Shown one piece after another: positions 43,247 through 53,322 of a stretch of DNA of 64,000 bases (position 1 is the first letter of the stretch; each line of letters opens with the position of its first letter). The position numbers were made by a program, and so were the translations under genes. The notes beneath the pieces were generated by a model. The model worked only from the letters and a program-made list of their open reading frames with translations, had not been told where the DNA came from and did not search any database. Origin of the DNA: Pedobacter sp. FW305-3-2-15-E-R2A2 (GTDB taxonomy: Bacteria; Bacteroidota; Bacteroidia; Sphingobacteriales; Sphingobacteriaceae). The DNA lies in the NCBI RefSeq assembly GCF_038446955.1, contig NZ_CP151803.1:6386001-6450000 (forward strand), in the 5' to 3' direction.

Positions 43247-45300
43247 TCGTAGAAACTCCAGCTCACACCGAACTTAAACAGTACACGGTCCATCATTGGA
43301 TAACGGTTCACAGAATAGTAGCCTTTGGAGAGCAGCCCCTGATTCGCATAATCTGTTTTCACAAACAGGTTCGCTTTTCTCAGACTTGCTTTCACCCAAA
43401 CATCTACAATTGGATAAGAATCAAAGGTCCTTCCCTCCCCTACATAAAACTGTCCTGCAGGAGCAGAATAAGAATAGTTTTTATAAGGGGTATTGTACCT
43501 GACATCAAGACCCACATTTGTTTTCAAGGTCTTAAAGAAAGTATGATCCAGATAAATACTCGCAAAGGCATACACCTCGGGAGTTCTCAGGATATTGGGA
43601 TTGTCTGTTTTCTGATAAACCAGGTAACTGTCCACATTAAACTTACCGAAGTTGAGTTTCTTACCCAGCGTGATTTTTAACAGGTTTAAACTTCCCTGTT
43701 GTGCGGGGGCAATTTTATTGGCATTCTTTTTATAAAAATCTTCTTCCGACATAGTCGGAACACCATCTTTCAGGGGTATTGCAGGCATGGTAAAATACAG
43801 ATAATCGTTAATCAAATAGTATTCAGCAGCAGCTTCAAACTTCAACTTATCATGGTAGTATTTAAAAGACAGATTAATGGTTTTTGTTCTGTTAAAAGAT
43901 TCCAGCCAATTGTAATGATTTCCAAAATACCGATTATATACCTCTTCGGGAGATTTATTCTGAAAATATCCACCCAATACAATTCTGCCCACCGACTTAC
44001 TCAATAATACATTACTCTTTGCCTCATAGAGAAAATCTCCGCTATTTCTTCCCTGAAAAATCTGCTGTACATCTACATTCAGGTCAATGCGGCTACTGAA
44101 CCTGTAACCCGCTGAACCCAATAGCGTCACATTCTGAAAAGTAGACCTAAAGTCGTAATAAGGACTTTTCCTGTCCGCATAATACACTCCCTGGTTATAC
44201 TTATAAAAATCATGTCTGATCCCTGCATCCAGCTTCAGCTCATTCTTAATGATTGAATTTCCTTTTGCCCGCAGAAAAAAGCTATACATAAACTCATTCT
44301 GTACGTTCATATATCGGGTACTGTCATAGGTAAAAGAGACATCTGCAATACCTGTAGGAATTGCAGTGCCATCATCGCTGGTTCCTTTATGGAAAGTATA
44401 GGAGTTTTGACTGTATTTAAAAGTATAGGCAATTTTATTCGTAGGCAGGATCTTTTGGCTGATTTCCTGCGCGAGGCTATCGATACGTCCTACAAAATAA
44501 GTTTGCTTGATCATGAAGGTATTTCCTCTATAGATGTGTCCCGCATCCGACAAACGGACATTCTCAGACAAATGGGCCAGCCCTAAAGTCGGCGATTTAC
44601 TGGTGTAAATCTCATCATTATACACCGAACCATTTTCGCGCGCCTTGAGCGTGTTAAAAATGGCACTCACCCATAAATTATATCGTTTATTAGGACTTTG
44701 ATACCAGTTAAAAAGGTCCGCATTTAAGTGATCTCCACGCTGGCGGGTATAGTATCCATTCGCACCGATCCTATTAAAATTGGCACCGATATTCCAGTTT
44801 GGCTTAATATTTTGGGAATGGGTCACCCTAAATATCGCTTCAGTTTCCCCCGCAGAAGCGAAATAAAGATTGGTAAAGGGGGTCCTAGCCTGATAGTATT
44901 TAATGTCGTCATGTCCGATAGCATAAAAATCCAGGGAGTGGAATCCGGCATCAAATCCAATGGTCTTCAAAGGTTCAAAAAGCATGGGCATAGCTGCCAG
45001 TCCGAGGTTACCCGTTCCGATAGTAGGTCTTCTTGGCTGGGCAATCATACTGAAATTCTGAAAGCCGTTTAAGCTGGTGTCCAGCGCTAGAGTCTGAATG
45101 CTGTCTTTGGTCAGCTTCAGTGTCGTATAACGAATAAAACGGGAAGTAAAAATAACAGAGTCTAATCCATTTTCTTCTTTCTTTCTCAAAGAGTCCAGTA
45201 GTTTATTATCGTTCACCTTGGTCTTTAGATCCTGGGCAAACAAAGCCCCTGTCCCCAAGATGAGAAAGCAAAAAACAAATAAAGCAATGCTTTTATACAT
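43243..45300 (-). CDS. Putative porin (Porin_10 family beta-barrel)
   Basis: A 685-residue outer-membrane protein with a signal peptide (IALFVFCFLILGTGALFAQ). It is rich in alternating aromatic beta-strands. FYAIGHDDIKYYQARTP and TPFTNLYFASAGETEAIF are conserved in the Bacteroidota putative-porin family. The C-terminus VLFKFGVSWSFYD ends in an aromatic-acid beta-strand. Its ATG overlaps the stop of the PNP gene (TAATG), so it is translationally coupled to that operon. Confidence 0.85.
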   Translation of the reverse strand: MYKSIALFVFCFLILGTGALFAQDLKTKVNDNKLLDSLRKKEENGLDSVIFTSRFIRYTTLKLTKDSIQTLALDTSLNGFQNFSMIAQPRRPTIGTGNLGLAAMPMLFEPLKTIGFDAGFHSLDFYAIGHDDIKYYQARTPFTNLYFASAGETEAIFRVTHSQNIKPNWNIGANFNRIGANGYYTRQRGDHLNADLFNWYQSPNKRYNLWVSAIFNTLKARENGSVYNDEIYTSKSPTLGLAHLSENVRLSDAGHIYRGNTFMIKQTYFVGRIDSLAQEISQKILPTNKIAYTFKYSQNSYTFHKGTSDDGTAIPTGIADVSFTYDSTRYMNVQNEFMYSFFLRAKGNSIIKNELKLDAGIRHDFYKYNQGVYYADRKSPYYDFRSTFQNVTLLGSAGYRFSSRIDLNVDVQQIFQGRNSGDFLYEAKSNVLLSKSVGRIVLGGYFQNKSPEEVYNRYFGNHYNWLESFNRTKTINLSFKYYHDKLKFEAAAEYYLINDYLYFTMPAIPLKDGVPTMSEEDFYKKNANKIAPAQQGSLNLLKITLGKKLNFGKFNVDSYLVYQKTDNPNILRTPEVYAFASIYLDHTFFKTLKTNVGLDVRYNTPYKNYSYSAPAGQFYVGEGRTFDSYPIVDVWVKASLRKANLFVKTDYANQGLLSKGYYSVNRYPMMDRVLFKFGVSWSFYD

Positions 45301-46115
45301 TATAAAGTTGAGATTAATTGGCTCAGTATTTTTGTCATTTTAGGTTCCGCGATTCTTGCGGTTTCAATAATCTCTTCCAGGCTTACCGGTTGTAATACCT
45401 CAGTAAATCCTTCATCAGTTAACACGGAAATGGCAAACACAGGAATTCCCATATGGTTGGCCACAATGACTTCCGGAACGGTACTCATCCCCACCGCATC
45501 GCCACCTATGATTCTCAGGTAATTGTACTCTGCTTTTGTTTCCAGGTTTGGGCCGGTCACGGCAATATATACGCCCTGGTGACAACTAATCTCATTTTCT
45601 TTGGCAATTTCCAATGCCTGTTTCACCAAAGAGCGCTGATAAGGCTGGCTCATATCCGGGAAGCGAGGTCCCATATCTGTATCATTCCTACCACGTAAAG
45701 GACTCTCCGGCTGTAGGTTGATATGGTCATTGATCACCATCAGGTCGCCTTTTTTAAAATCTTTATTCAGGGAACCCGCAGCATTGGACACAAAGAGATG
45801 AGCAATACCCAAAGCCTTCATCACACGGATTGGAAAGGTGATCTGCTGCATGCTGTATCCTTCATAATAATGTAAGCGGCCTTGCATGGCCACCACACGT
45901 TTTCCATTCAGGATTCCGAATATCAGTTTACCGGAATGAAACTCCAGAGTAGAAATAGGAAAATTAGGGATGTTGGAATACATCAGCTGATGCTTAACCT
46001 CGATCTCGCTAACCAGTCCGCCAAGGCCTGTTCCTAAGACAATGCCGATCTCCGGTTGGAAATCTTCTGTTTTACGCTTTAAATATTCAACGGTTTCGTG
46101 TATGACTTGAAACAT
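45300..46115 (-). CDS. Purine-nucleoside phosphorylase
   Basis: A 271-residue trimeric-type enzyme (PNP-MTAP family) that splits inosine and guanosine with phosphate. GIVLGTGLGGL binds phosphate, FHSGKLIFG, GRLHYYEGY and NAAGSLN line the substrate site, and GPNLETKAEY is diagnostic. It overlaps the lpxK gene by 29 bases upstream and the porin gene by one base downstream. Confidence 0.93.
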   Translation of the reverse strand: MFQVIHETVEYLKRKTEDFQPEIGIVLGTGLGGLVSEIEVKHQLMYSNIPNFPISTLEFHSGKLIFGILNGKRVVAMQGRLHYYEGYSMQQITFPIRVMKALGIAHLFVSNAAGSLNKDFKKGDLMVINDHINLQPESPLRGRNDTDMGPRFPDMSQPYQRSLVKQALEIAKENEISCHQGVYIAVTGPNLETKAEYNYLRIIGGDAVGMSTVPEVIVANHMGIPVFAISVLTDEGFTEVLQPVSLEEIIETARIAEPKMTKILSQLISTL

Positions 46116-47148
46116 AATCTAAAATCTTTTGATCAAATGTAGTTTTATCTTTTGCTCTTATCCCTATCTGAATAGGTAAATAAAAGAGCGGTAAATTTAA
46201 CAGTAATTCTTTTAAAGTATCACCTAATAAACGTTGCGCATCCTTTTCTGTTGTGATGATGATTTTTTCTGCAGAAGGATCCTGCTCAAAAGCATGGATC
46301 AGCTCCATAATGTCCTTTTCTTTGAAGCGGTAATGATCCGGATAATCATGGTGACGAATGTCTTCAGTATATTGCCCTAAATGCGACAAAAGCGGTTTTG
46401 GATTTGCAATCCCCGTCAACAGGAAGATGGTTGTTTTCTCCGAAAGAGAAGAACAGCTGCGTTGTTCTCCGGCAATCAAAGGAATAAGGTCCTGATAAAC
46501 GAGAGAAGAAAATACAGTCTGCTCTTTCCATTGCCCACCGAACTTAGCCAGACATTTTGCTTCCTGCGCCGGGCTTATCGTTTCGGGTGTCTTGGTGATC
46601 AGGATGGAATCGGCTCTCTTATATCCCGAAAAGATTTCCCTCAGGTTCCCTGCAGGCAGCAGGAATTGCGGATGCCGTAATTTTTCAAATTCAAATAACA
46701 GGATACTAAACCCGGGACGGATGGCCCGGTGCTGATAGGCATCATCCAGAATGATGAGGTCGTGCTGAGCTTCCAAGAGCCGGACTCCTGTTACCCGGTC
46801 TTCACACACTGCCACGGTGACTTCCGGAAATTTCCGGTAAAACTGCATGGGCTCATCGCCAATCCTTTCGGCGGTTGCCCTTTCATCTGCCAGGATAAAC
46901 CCTTTCGTCTTCCGGCCGTAGCCCCTGCTCAGAATCGCAATGCGATGACCTGGAAAAAGACGAACAAGATATTCTGTCACAGGACTTTTACCGGAGCCCC
47001 CAACGACGAGATTCCCCACACAAATGACTGGAATATCAAAGCCTTCGGACGAAAAAATCCGTGCATCATATAGCTTGTTTCTCACAAAAACCACAATCCC
47101 ATAAAGGATGGAAAAAGGAAATAACAGTAACCGTAGGTATTTAATCAT
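46087..47148 (-). CDS. lpxK: Tetraacyldisaccharide 4'-kinase
   Basis: From the ATG at 47148 the protein has 353 residues; the frame opens four codons earlier with TTG, which is less likely. An N-terminal membrane helix (LRLLLFPFSILYGIVVFV) precedes the P-loop NLVVGGSGKSPVTEYL. SRGYGRKTKG and LDDAYQHRAI are family motifs. LpxK phosphorylates the lipid A precursor at the inner membrane, showing that the organism makes lipid A. It is first of the lpxK-PNP-porin operon. Confidence 0.94.
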   Translation of the reverse strand: MIKYLRLLLFPFSILYGIVVFVRNKLYDARIFSSEGFDIPVICVGNLVVGGSGKSPVTEYLVRLFPGHRIAILSRGYGRKTKGFILADERATAERIGDEPMQFYRKFPEVTVAVCEDRVTGVRLLEAQHDLIILDDAYQHRAIRPGFSILLFEFEKLRHPQFLLPAGNLREIFSGYKRADSILITKTPETISPAQEAKCLAKFGGQWKEQTVFSSLVYQDLIPLIAGEQRSCSSLSEKTTIFLLTGIANPKPLLSHLGQYTEDIRHHDYPDHYRFKEKDIMELIHAFEQDPSAEKIIITTEKDAQRLLGDTLKELLLNLPLFYLPIQIGIRAKDKTTFDQKILDYVSSHTRNR

Positions 47149-47232
47149 GCTGAGCTTCAAAAATAAGAATTATAGCGCGCATTGTATGAAGTTAATACAT
47201 ATTCAGGGCTACCAGCCAACAAAATAAAAGGC

Positions 47233-47240
47233 TATCTTTG
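47233..47240 (+). promoter_or_regulatory. Putative -7 box of pruA
   Basis: TATCTTTG, a perfect TAnnTTTG, ends 20 bases before the preferred ATG at 47261. No TTTG is seen at -33. Confidence 0.5.
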
Positions 47241-47260
47241 TGCAAACAATATTTTATATC

Positions 47261-48895
47261 ATGCTTAAAGGATTTTTTAACGTACCCACTCCGACCAATG
47301 AGCCGATTTTAGGCTATGCTCCCGGAAGTAAAGAACGTGAACTTTTGAAGGCTGCAATAGCCGATGCCCGCTCTAAAAAAATTGACATCCCAATGTACAT
47401 TGACGGGAAGGAAGTGCATACGGAAAATAAAGGAAAAGCAACTCCTCCACACGACCATCAGCACATTCTTGCTGAATACAGTAAGGGGAATAAAGACCAT
47501 GTAAAACAAGCTATTGATGCCGCTCTGGCCGCAAAAGCAAACTGGGAAAATCTGGCATGGGAACATCGTGCAGCGATCTTCTTAAAAGCAGCCGATCTTA
47601 TTGCCGGACCATACCGTTATAAACTGAATGCAGCAACCATGTTGGGACAGTCGAAAAATGCCTATCAGGCAGAGATTGATTCGGCATGTGAGCTGATCGA
47701 CTTCCTTCGTTTTAACGTAAGTTATATGTCGGAAATCTATAAACAACAACCTCCGGTTTCCCCTAAAGGATCATGGAACAGGGTAGAACAACGTCCTTTA
47801 GAAGGATTCGTATTCGCTTTAACCCCATTCAACTTTACGGCAATCGCTGGAAACCTGCCAACATCCGCAGCAATGATGGGAAATGTGGTAGTTTGGAAAC
47901 CCGCAAATACACAAATCTATTCTGCAAATGTATTGATGCAGATCTTCAGAGAAGCAGGATTGCCTGATGGCGTAATCAACCTGGTTTATGTTTCCGGACC
48001 GGAAGCAGGTGAAGTGATCTTCAACCATCCTGACTTTGCAGGTATTCACTTTACAGGATCTACAGGCGTATTCCAGGACATCTGGAAAACAATTGGAAAT
48101 AACATTCATAAATTTAAAACTTACCCACGTATCGTTGGTGAAACAGGTGGTAAAGATTTTATCCTTGTTCATGGTTCAGCAGAAGCAGAATCATCCAGCA
48201 CAGCGATCATCCGCGGTTCATTTGAATACCAGGGACAAAAATGTTCTGCTGCTTCACGTGTTTATGTAGCAAAAAGCATCTGGCCTAAGGTCAAAGAATT
48301 TATGTTGCGCGACTTAGCGACCTTCAAAATGGGCGGAACAGAAGATTTTGGCAATTTCATCAATGCAGTAATCGATGGCAACTCTTTCGATAAACTGACA
48401 AAATATATCGATGAGGCTAAAAACGATAAATCTGTAGAGGTCATTGCAGGTGGTAACTACGATAAATCTAAAGGATACTTCATTGAACCTACAGTATTGG
48501 TAGTTCAGGATCCTAAGTATGTGACCATGTGCGAAGAGTTATTCGGACCAGTATTGACATTATATGTTTATGACGATGAAGAGTTCGATCAGATCCTAGA
48601 TATCGTAGACAGCACTTCTATCTATGCCTTAACTGGTGCAGTGATTGCTCAGGATCGTTATGCGATTGAAAAAGCAACACACCGTTTGAGAAATGCAGCA
48701 GGTAACTTCTACATCAATGATAAATGTACAGGTGCCGTTGTTGGTCAGCAGCCATTTGGTGGTGCCAGAGGTTCAGGTACGAATGATAAAGCAGGATCAA
48801 TGATCAACCTTTTACGTTGGGTTTCTCCACGTACGATCAAAGAAACTTTCGATCCACCAAAAGATTACCGTTACCCGTTCTTGTCTAACGACTAG
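47261..48895 (+). CDS. pruA: L-glutamate gamma-semialdehyde dehydrogenase
   Basis: The ATG at 47261 gives 544 residues; the open frame begins at GTG 47240 inside the promoter box, so the later start is preferred. It is an aldehyde dehydrogenase with Glu in VGETGGKDF and the nucleophile Cys in YQGQKCSAASR. FNFTAIAGNLPT, HFTGSTGVF and QPFGGARGSGTNDKAG are typical of PruA. It oxidises glutamate semialdehyde to glutamate, the last step of proline breakdown. The proline dehydrogenase gene is not nearby. Confidence 0.93.
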   Translation: MLKGFFNVPTPTNEPILGYAPGSKERELLKAAIADARSKKIDIPMYIDGKEVHTENKGKATPPHDHQHILAEYSKGNKDHVKQAIDAALAAKANWENLAWEHRAAIFLKAADLIAGPYRYKLNAATMLGQSKNAYQAEIDSACELIDFLRFNVSYMSEIYKQQPPVSPKGSWNRVEQRPLEGFVFALTPFNFTAIAGNLPTSAAMMGNVVVWKPANTQIYSANVLMQIFREAGLPDGVINLVYVSGPEAGEVIFNHPDFAGIHFTGSTGVFQDIWKTIGNNIHKFKTYPRIVGETGGKDFILVHGSAEAESSSTAIIRGSFEYQGQKCSAASRVYVAKSIWPKVKEFMLRDLATFKMGGTEDFGNFINAVIDGNSFDKLTKYIDEAKNDKSVEVIAGGNYDKSKGYFIEPTVLVVQDPKYVTMCEELFGPVLTLYVYDDEEFDQILDIVDSTSIYALTGAVIAQDRYAIEKATHRLRNAAGNFYINDKCTGAVVGQQPFGGARGSGTNDKAGSMINLLRWVSPRTIKETFDPPKDYRYPFLSND

Positions 48896-48907
48896 AATTT
48901 TTAAGCA

Positions 48908-48946
48908 TAAAAAAAGGAGGATTCTGTAAAAGAATCCTCCTTTTTT
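48908..48946 (+). terminator. Terminator of pruA
   Basis: A long stem (AAAAGGAGGATTCT / AGAATCCTCCTTTT) with a short loop and T7, 13 bases after the stop. Confidence 0.88.
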
Positions 48947-48951
48947 TATGG

Positions 48952-48980
48952 AAGGCTGAATCTGAGATTCAGCCTTTTTT
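48952..48980. terminator. Second hairpin, probable terminator of the carbonic anhydrase operon
   Basis: AAGGCTGAATC / GATTCAGCCTT, an 11-bp stem with a tiny loop, lies directly after the carbonic anhydrase stop on the minus strand and also has T6 on the + side. Confidence 0.65.
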
Positions 48981-48983
48981 AGG

Positions 48984-49664
48984 TTATTTTGCTTTCTCTA
49001 TACCATCCATACGAAATACAGATTTCATATGGCTGTTGTTCTCACAGGTAACTCCAAGATCTGTGATCAAACCACTGGCCAGGCTGTAAGCCCATCCATG
49101 TAAGCTTAACTTTTTACCATTGGACCATCTGTTCTGAACGATAGATGTTTTACTCAGGTTGAAAACCCCTTCGATTACGTTTAATTCTACCAATCTCGCT
49201 GCTCTCTTTTTATGATCAGAGATCATATCCAGCTCATGATAGTGTAATCTGTAAGTGTCTTTAATATTTCTCAACCAGTTGTCGATAATGCCCACCTGTT
49301 TGTTGCCCATCGCAGCTTCTACCCCACCGCAACCATAATGACCGCATACAATCACATGCTCTACTTCCAATACATTTACAGCATAATCCAGTACGCTCAA
49401 CATGTTCATATCGGTATGCACCACCACATTGGCAATGTTACGGTGAACAAAGATATCACCCGGAGCAGTATTCGTGATCTGATTTGCAGGAACACGGCTG
49501 TCAGAACAACCGATCCATAAGATCGGTGGTTTTTGTCCGGCAGATAAGCGTTCAAAATATTTAGGATCCTCCGCCAGAGTGGCAGCCACCCAGTCTTTGT
49601 TCCCTTGTAATAATCCTTCGTATGTAATTTGTTTTGTTTCTGGTGTCTCTAATTTTGCGCACAT
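48984..49664 (-). CDS. Beta-class carbonic anhydrase
   Basis: A 226-residue enzyme that interconverts CO2 and bicarbonate. Zinc ligands are Cys53 with Asp55 and Arg57 (GCSDSRVP), His109 and Cys112 (CGHYGCGG). It is cytosolic. It follows the SulP transporter gene by 7 bases in one operon. Several SulP proteins carry bicarbonate, so the pair may supply bicarbonate to carboxylases; the acyl-CoA carboxylase subunit gene at 53323 is close by. Confidence 0.94.
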   Translation of the reverse strand: MCAKLETPETKQITYEGLLQGNKDWVAATLAEDPKYFERLSAGQKPPILWIGCSDSRVPANQITNTAPGDIFVHRNIANVVVHTDMNMLSVLDYAVNVLEVEHVIVCGHYGCGGVEAAMGNKQVGIIDNWLRNIKDTYRLHYHELDMISDHKKRAARLVELNVIEGVFNLSKTSIVQNRWSNGKKLSLHGWAYSLASGLITDLGVTCENNSHMKSVFRMDGIEKAK

Positions 49665-49671
49665 AATAATT

Positions 49672-51276
49672 CTAATTATTAATTTCTTCTATGATTTTAC
49701 TGTTCAACTTTGGAACAGTGTATTGTGTTTTAATATTCTCTAAACTTACTATAATCCCCTTAGTATAAGCGTTGTGCTTATAATTAAAGATGGTCTCTAA
49801 AACATCGGGATCGATATATCTGGAATTCGTTCCATCAATGATCACATTTGTTTCTTTAGGGATATTTGTCAGCACCACCTGAATGGCCGCCTTATTTAAA
49901 AATGATACCTCTTCGGCAAGTTTTATCCGTAGGTTTTTCTTGTTGCCTTCTTCCTGTATTTTGTAAAAGAATGGGTTCCGCATATTGGTACGCAGCAGGT
50001 AGAAGATCGAGAACAACATCCCTATGGCCACACCTTTTAACAAGTCGGTTAACAACACGGCGATGATCGTGATGACAAACGGTATAAACTGGTCCCAACC
50101 TTTATGATACATATGTTTGAACAATGCGACACGTGTTAATTTATAACCCGTTACCAATAGAATCGCAGCCAGACAGGCCAGAGGAATCATATTGATGATA
50201 CCGGGAATAAATAATAAGGATAAAAGTAACCAAACTCCGTGAAATATTGCAGACATTTTAGTTCTTCCGCCGGCATTTACGTTGGCAGAACTTCTCACAA
50301 TCACCGATGTCATTGGCAAACCGCCCAACATACCACTCACCATATTTCCCGCACCCTGAGCCATCAACTCTCTGTTGGTTGGGGAGACCCTTTTAATCGG
50401 ATCAATTTTATCAACCGCTTCAATACTTAACAAAGTCTCCAGACTCGCTACTACTGCAATTGTTGCCGCAACGACCCATACCTTAGAATCCGTGATTGCC
50501 GAAAAATTCGGAACAGCAAACAAGGCTGTAAATTCCGACCATCCGCTAACCACAGGAATTTCTACCATTTGTTTGGCTTGCAAGGCATATCCAGTATTCT
50601 GGAATACAAAAGTTAAGGCAATACCCAATACCACTACAAGTAATGGTGCAGGAATAACCGCCAATTTCTTGAACTTAGGCCAAAAGAGCAAAACCGCAAT
50701 AGACAATCCACTGATCACAATTGCCGCTAAGCTAAAATGACTAAAGGCATTTCCAATGGCAGAGAAGGTATTTTCATTGTCTTTCTGGAAGAAGCTTTCA
50801 TCACCAAAAAAATCTGAATCTATACCTAAAGCATGAGGAAGTTGTTTAAGGATCAGCGTTAAACCAATGGCGGCAAGCATTCCTTCAATTACGCTTGAAG
50901 GGAAATAATTACCTATTGTACCCCCTTTTAATAAACCAAGGATCAGCTGCATTACTCCGGCAAGCACAACAGCTAATAAAAAGATGTCATATGCACCTAG
51001 CTGAGCTATTGCTCCTAAAACTATGGCTGTTAAACCGGCAGCCGGGCCGCTGACACTCAATTGAGATCCACTTAGCGTGGATACCACAATACCCCCCACA
51101 ATACCGGTTACAAGACCGGCAAATAAAGGTGCACCTGAGGCTAAGGCGATGCCCAGGCACAGGGGCAGGGCCACCAGGAACACGACAATACTCGAGGGCA
51201 AATCGTGTTTTAAATTCTTTTTTAATATATACTTTTTCACTTCCAATCTTGAGAAGATTGAGTTACCATTCTGCAT
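49672..51276 (-). CDS. SulP-family anion (probably bicarbonate or sulfate) transporter
   Basis: A 534-residue membrane protein with 10-14 hydrophobic segments. The SulP core is recognised by DLPSSIVVFLVALPLCLGIALASGAP (in parts DLPSSIVVFLVALPLCLG), SGPAAGLTAIV and the anion-site region NMVSGMLGGLPMTSVIVRSSAN (in parts MVSGMLGGLPMTSV). A C-terminal STAS domain is short but visible (TNVIIDGTNSRYIDPDVLE). The substrate is inferred from its operon partner, the carbonic anhydrase gene. Confidence 0.9.
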   Translation of the reverse strand: MQNGNSIFSRLEVKKYILKKNLKHDLPSSIVVFLVALPLCLGIALASGAPLFAGLVTGIVGGIVVSTLSGSQLSVSGPAAGLTAIVLGAIAQLGAYDIFLLAVVLAGVMQLILGLLKGGTIGNYFPSSVIEGMLAAIGLTLILKQLPHALGIDSDFFGDESFFQKDNENTFSAIGNAFSHFSLAAIVISGLSIAVLLFWPKFKKLAVIPAPLLVVVLGIALTFVFQNTGYALQAKQMVEIPVVSGWSEFTALFAVPNFSAITDSKVWVVAATIAVVASLETLLSIEAVDKIDPIKRVSPTNRELMAQGAGNMVSGMLGGLPMTSVIVRSSANVNAGGRTKMSAIFHGVWLLLSLLFIPGIINMIPLACLAAILLVTGYKLTRVALFKHMYHKGWDQFIPFVITIIAVLLTDLLKGVAIGMLFSIFYLLRTNMRNPFFYKIQEEGNKKNLRIKLAEEVSFLNKAAIQVVLTNIPKETNVIIDGTNSRYIDPDVLETIFNYKHNAYTKGIIVSLENIKTQYTVPKLNSKIIEEINN

Positions 51277-51354
51277 AAAACTACGTTTTAATTCTAATAA
51301 ACTAATTCAAAAAAATGCATAGCTATCCCATTAAGGGTTAGTTATACGGATAAA

Positions 51355-51696
51355 TTAGCACCAGTTTGGTGGCGGCGTAGGTACGGAGGGATGGAATGGA
51401 TCGACATGCCGTTTAAAGTGATCGATATAGCTATTGCTGATACCAAAGTGGCTAAGTATGGCCATAAAACTTACGGCATAATGAACGTCGATCATTTTAG
51501 AATCGCAGAGGTTCACTTTGACTTTACCACTATCACCATCAGCACTATGCTCTACTTCGATCTGCATGATCACAGAGTTGATGCTATCTTTATGGAAATT
51601 GCTAAAAAACACTGGAGCACCGGAAATCACCATCTTTACGCAAAAGATGCCCAAAAAGGTAATGATGATTAAAAGACGGTACTTCCTTAGGAACAT
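51355..51696 (-). CDS. Small membrane-anchored hypothetical protein
   Basis: A 113-residue frame with one N-terminal membrane segment (YRLLIIITFLGIFCVKMVIS) and a likely periplasmic remainder ending in a Pro-rich tail (PFHPSVPTPPPNWC). It lies 78 bases upstream of the SulP gene on the same strand and may belong to that unit. No family recognised; the reverse strand is also open here, so coding is probable but not certain. Confidence 0.55.
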   Translation of the reverse strand: MFLRKYRLLIIITFLGIFCVKMVISGAPVFFSNFHKDSINSVIMQIEVEHSADGDSGKVKVNLCDSKMIDVHYAVSFMAILSHFGISNSYIDHFKRHVDPFHPSVPTPPPNWC

Positions 51697-51895
51697 GCTG
51701 ATCTATAATTTTTTCTTCAAGCCTTCAAAAATAGCTCCAAAACAGTCTTTTTACCAAATTGTCATGTAATAAAAATGTAATTTAGTGATGACAGTCGCAA
51801 AAAACAGGCGCTGATTTTTTAAAATCCCCCTGCTTCCCATCGAAAAACGAAGCATTAAGTGTAATTTAGGCAGTTCAAAATATTGCTTACCATTC

Positions 51896-53134
51896 ATGAG
51901 AAAATTATTACTATTCATTGCCATTTTAAGCCCCTTTTCGCTCTTGGCACAAAGCAATAACGCTCCCTCTTCTTATGACCCGCATGAAATTGCCATCACC
52001 GGGTATCTTCAAACTCAATATCAACGTGCACAGTCGGGAGGAATCAGTTCCTTTTCCGGAGGAGATTTTGCAAAGAACTCCAAAGACCGTTTTATGATCC
52101 GCAGGGGAAGGTTAAAAATAGATAGGGCAGATAAATACTCCAGTATTGTTTTTCAGATAGATGCGACACAAAATGGCGTTCAGCTAATGGATGCTTTTAT
52201 TCAGCTTCATCAACCGAACACCAAACAATTTTTGTTTACCGCCGGACTGTTCAACCGTCCATTTGGTCACTCCATTGTGTATTCTTCAGGGTACCGGGAC
52301 TTTCCGGAACGTGCAAGGGTATTTCAAACGCTAATGCCAAGAGAGCGTGACTTGGGTGCCATGATCACTTTCAGACCTGACAACAAGGCGTTTCATTTCC
52401 TGACTGCCGAAGTAGCCGTAATTAATGGCAGTGGACACAGCTCCCGGGATTACGATTCTAAAAAAGACATCGTAGGAAATCTGGGATTTAAGTTTGACAG
52501 TCTCGCGAACGGGAAATTACACCTGGGCTTTGGGGGCTCAATTTATAAAGGATATGTGCGCAGCAATACAGATACATTATTGAGGAGCAATGGAAATGGT
52601 TTTGTTAAAGATGCCAGTACCAGCTACACTGATTCTTATGCCAAACGTGATTATTATGGCGCCAACCTGCAATTGCAATATGACAACCCTTTAGGAAGCA
52701 CATCATTTAAGGCAGAATATATCGGAGGTAAACAGCCTGGAGTTGCCGGCTCTTCGAAATTGGCCGGCCCATTGGCCAGTCAGAGTTTCTCTATACAACC
52801 GGAAACCAATCTGTACCTGCGTGAGTTTTCCGGCTATTATCTATGGTTCAGCCACCGGATCGCAAAAACAAAACTTACCGCATTGGCGGCCTATGATGTA
52901 TATGATCCCAACGACCAGATCAAAGAAAATGAAATCGGAGCGGCAAACAGCAATACCACTTCCGGAGATATCAAATTCAGTACACTTGGCTATGGGATGA
53001 CCTACCTGATCAACGGCCGTTTAAAGTTAACCCTTTACAATGAGCATGTGGTAAACGACAAAACACAACTACCACAATACCAGGACGACATTAAAGACGA
53101 TGTATTTACGGCCAGACTACAATACCGCTGGTAA
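51896..53134 (+). CDS. Phosphate-selective porin O/P family protein
   Basis: A 412-residue outer-membrane barrel with a signal peptide (KLLLFIAILSPFSLLAQ). RFMIRRGRLKIDRADKYSS, QIDATQNGVQLMDAFI and AGLFNRPFGHSIVYSSGYRDFPE match the OprO/OprP-type porins common in Bacteroidota. It ends with a strand finishing in RLQYRW. It diverges from the SulP/carbonic anhydrase operon and may let small anions cross the outer membrane for it; the link is inferred from position. Confidence 0.87.
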   Translation: MRKLLLFIAILSPFSLLAQSNNAPSSYDPHEIAITGYLQTQYQRAQSGGISSFSGGDFAKNSKDRFMIRRGRLKIDRADKYSSIVFQIDATQNGVQLMDAFIQLHQPNTKQFLFTAGLFNRPFGHSIVYSSGYRDFPERARVFQTLMPRERDLGAMITFRPDNKAFHFLTAEVAVINGSGHSSRDYDSKKDIVGNLGFKFDSLANGKLHLGFGGSIYKGYVRSNTDTLLRSNGNGFVKDASTSYTDSYAKRDYYGANLQLQYDNPLGSTSFKAEYIGGKQPGVAGSSKLAGPLASQSFSIQPETNLYLREFSGYYLWFSHRIAKTKLTALAAYDVYDPNDQIKENEIGAANSNTTSGDIKFSTLGYGMTYLINGRLKLTLYNEHVVNDKTQLPQYQDDIKDDVFTARLQYRW

Positions 53135-53322
53135 TGCCATCGTCTCATTAACTATTGCCATTTTACAAAATCATCCGGTCTGATCCACAATTTGCAAAAA
53201 CCGGATGTTCAGATCAACATTGAACCAAATATATTCGAATGAAACCATCGTTAGCATACCGCTTAAAAATTGCAATAGATATGCTGATGACAAGTTCATA
53301 ACCGCTAAAAAAACATATTCCA

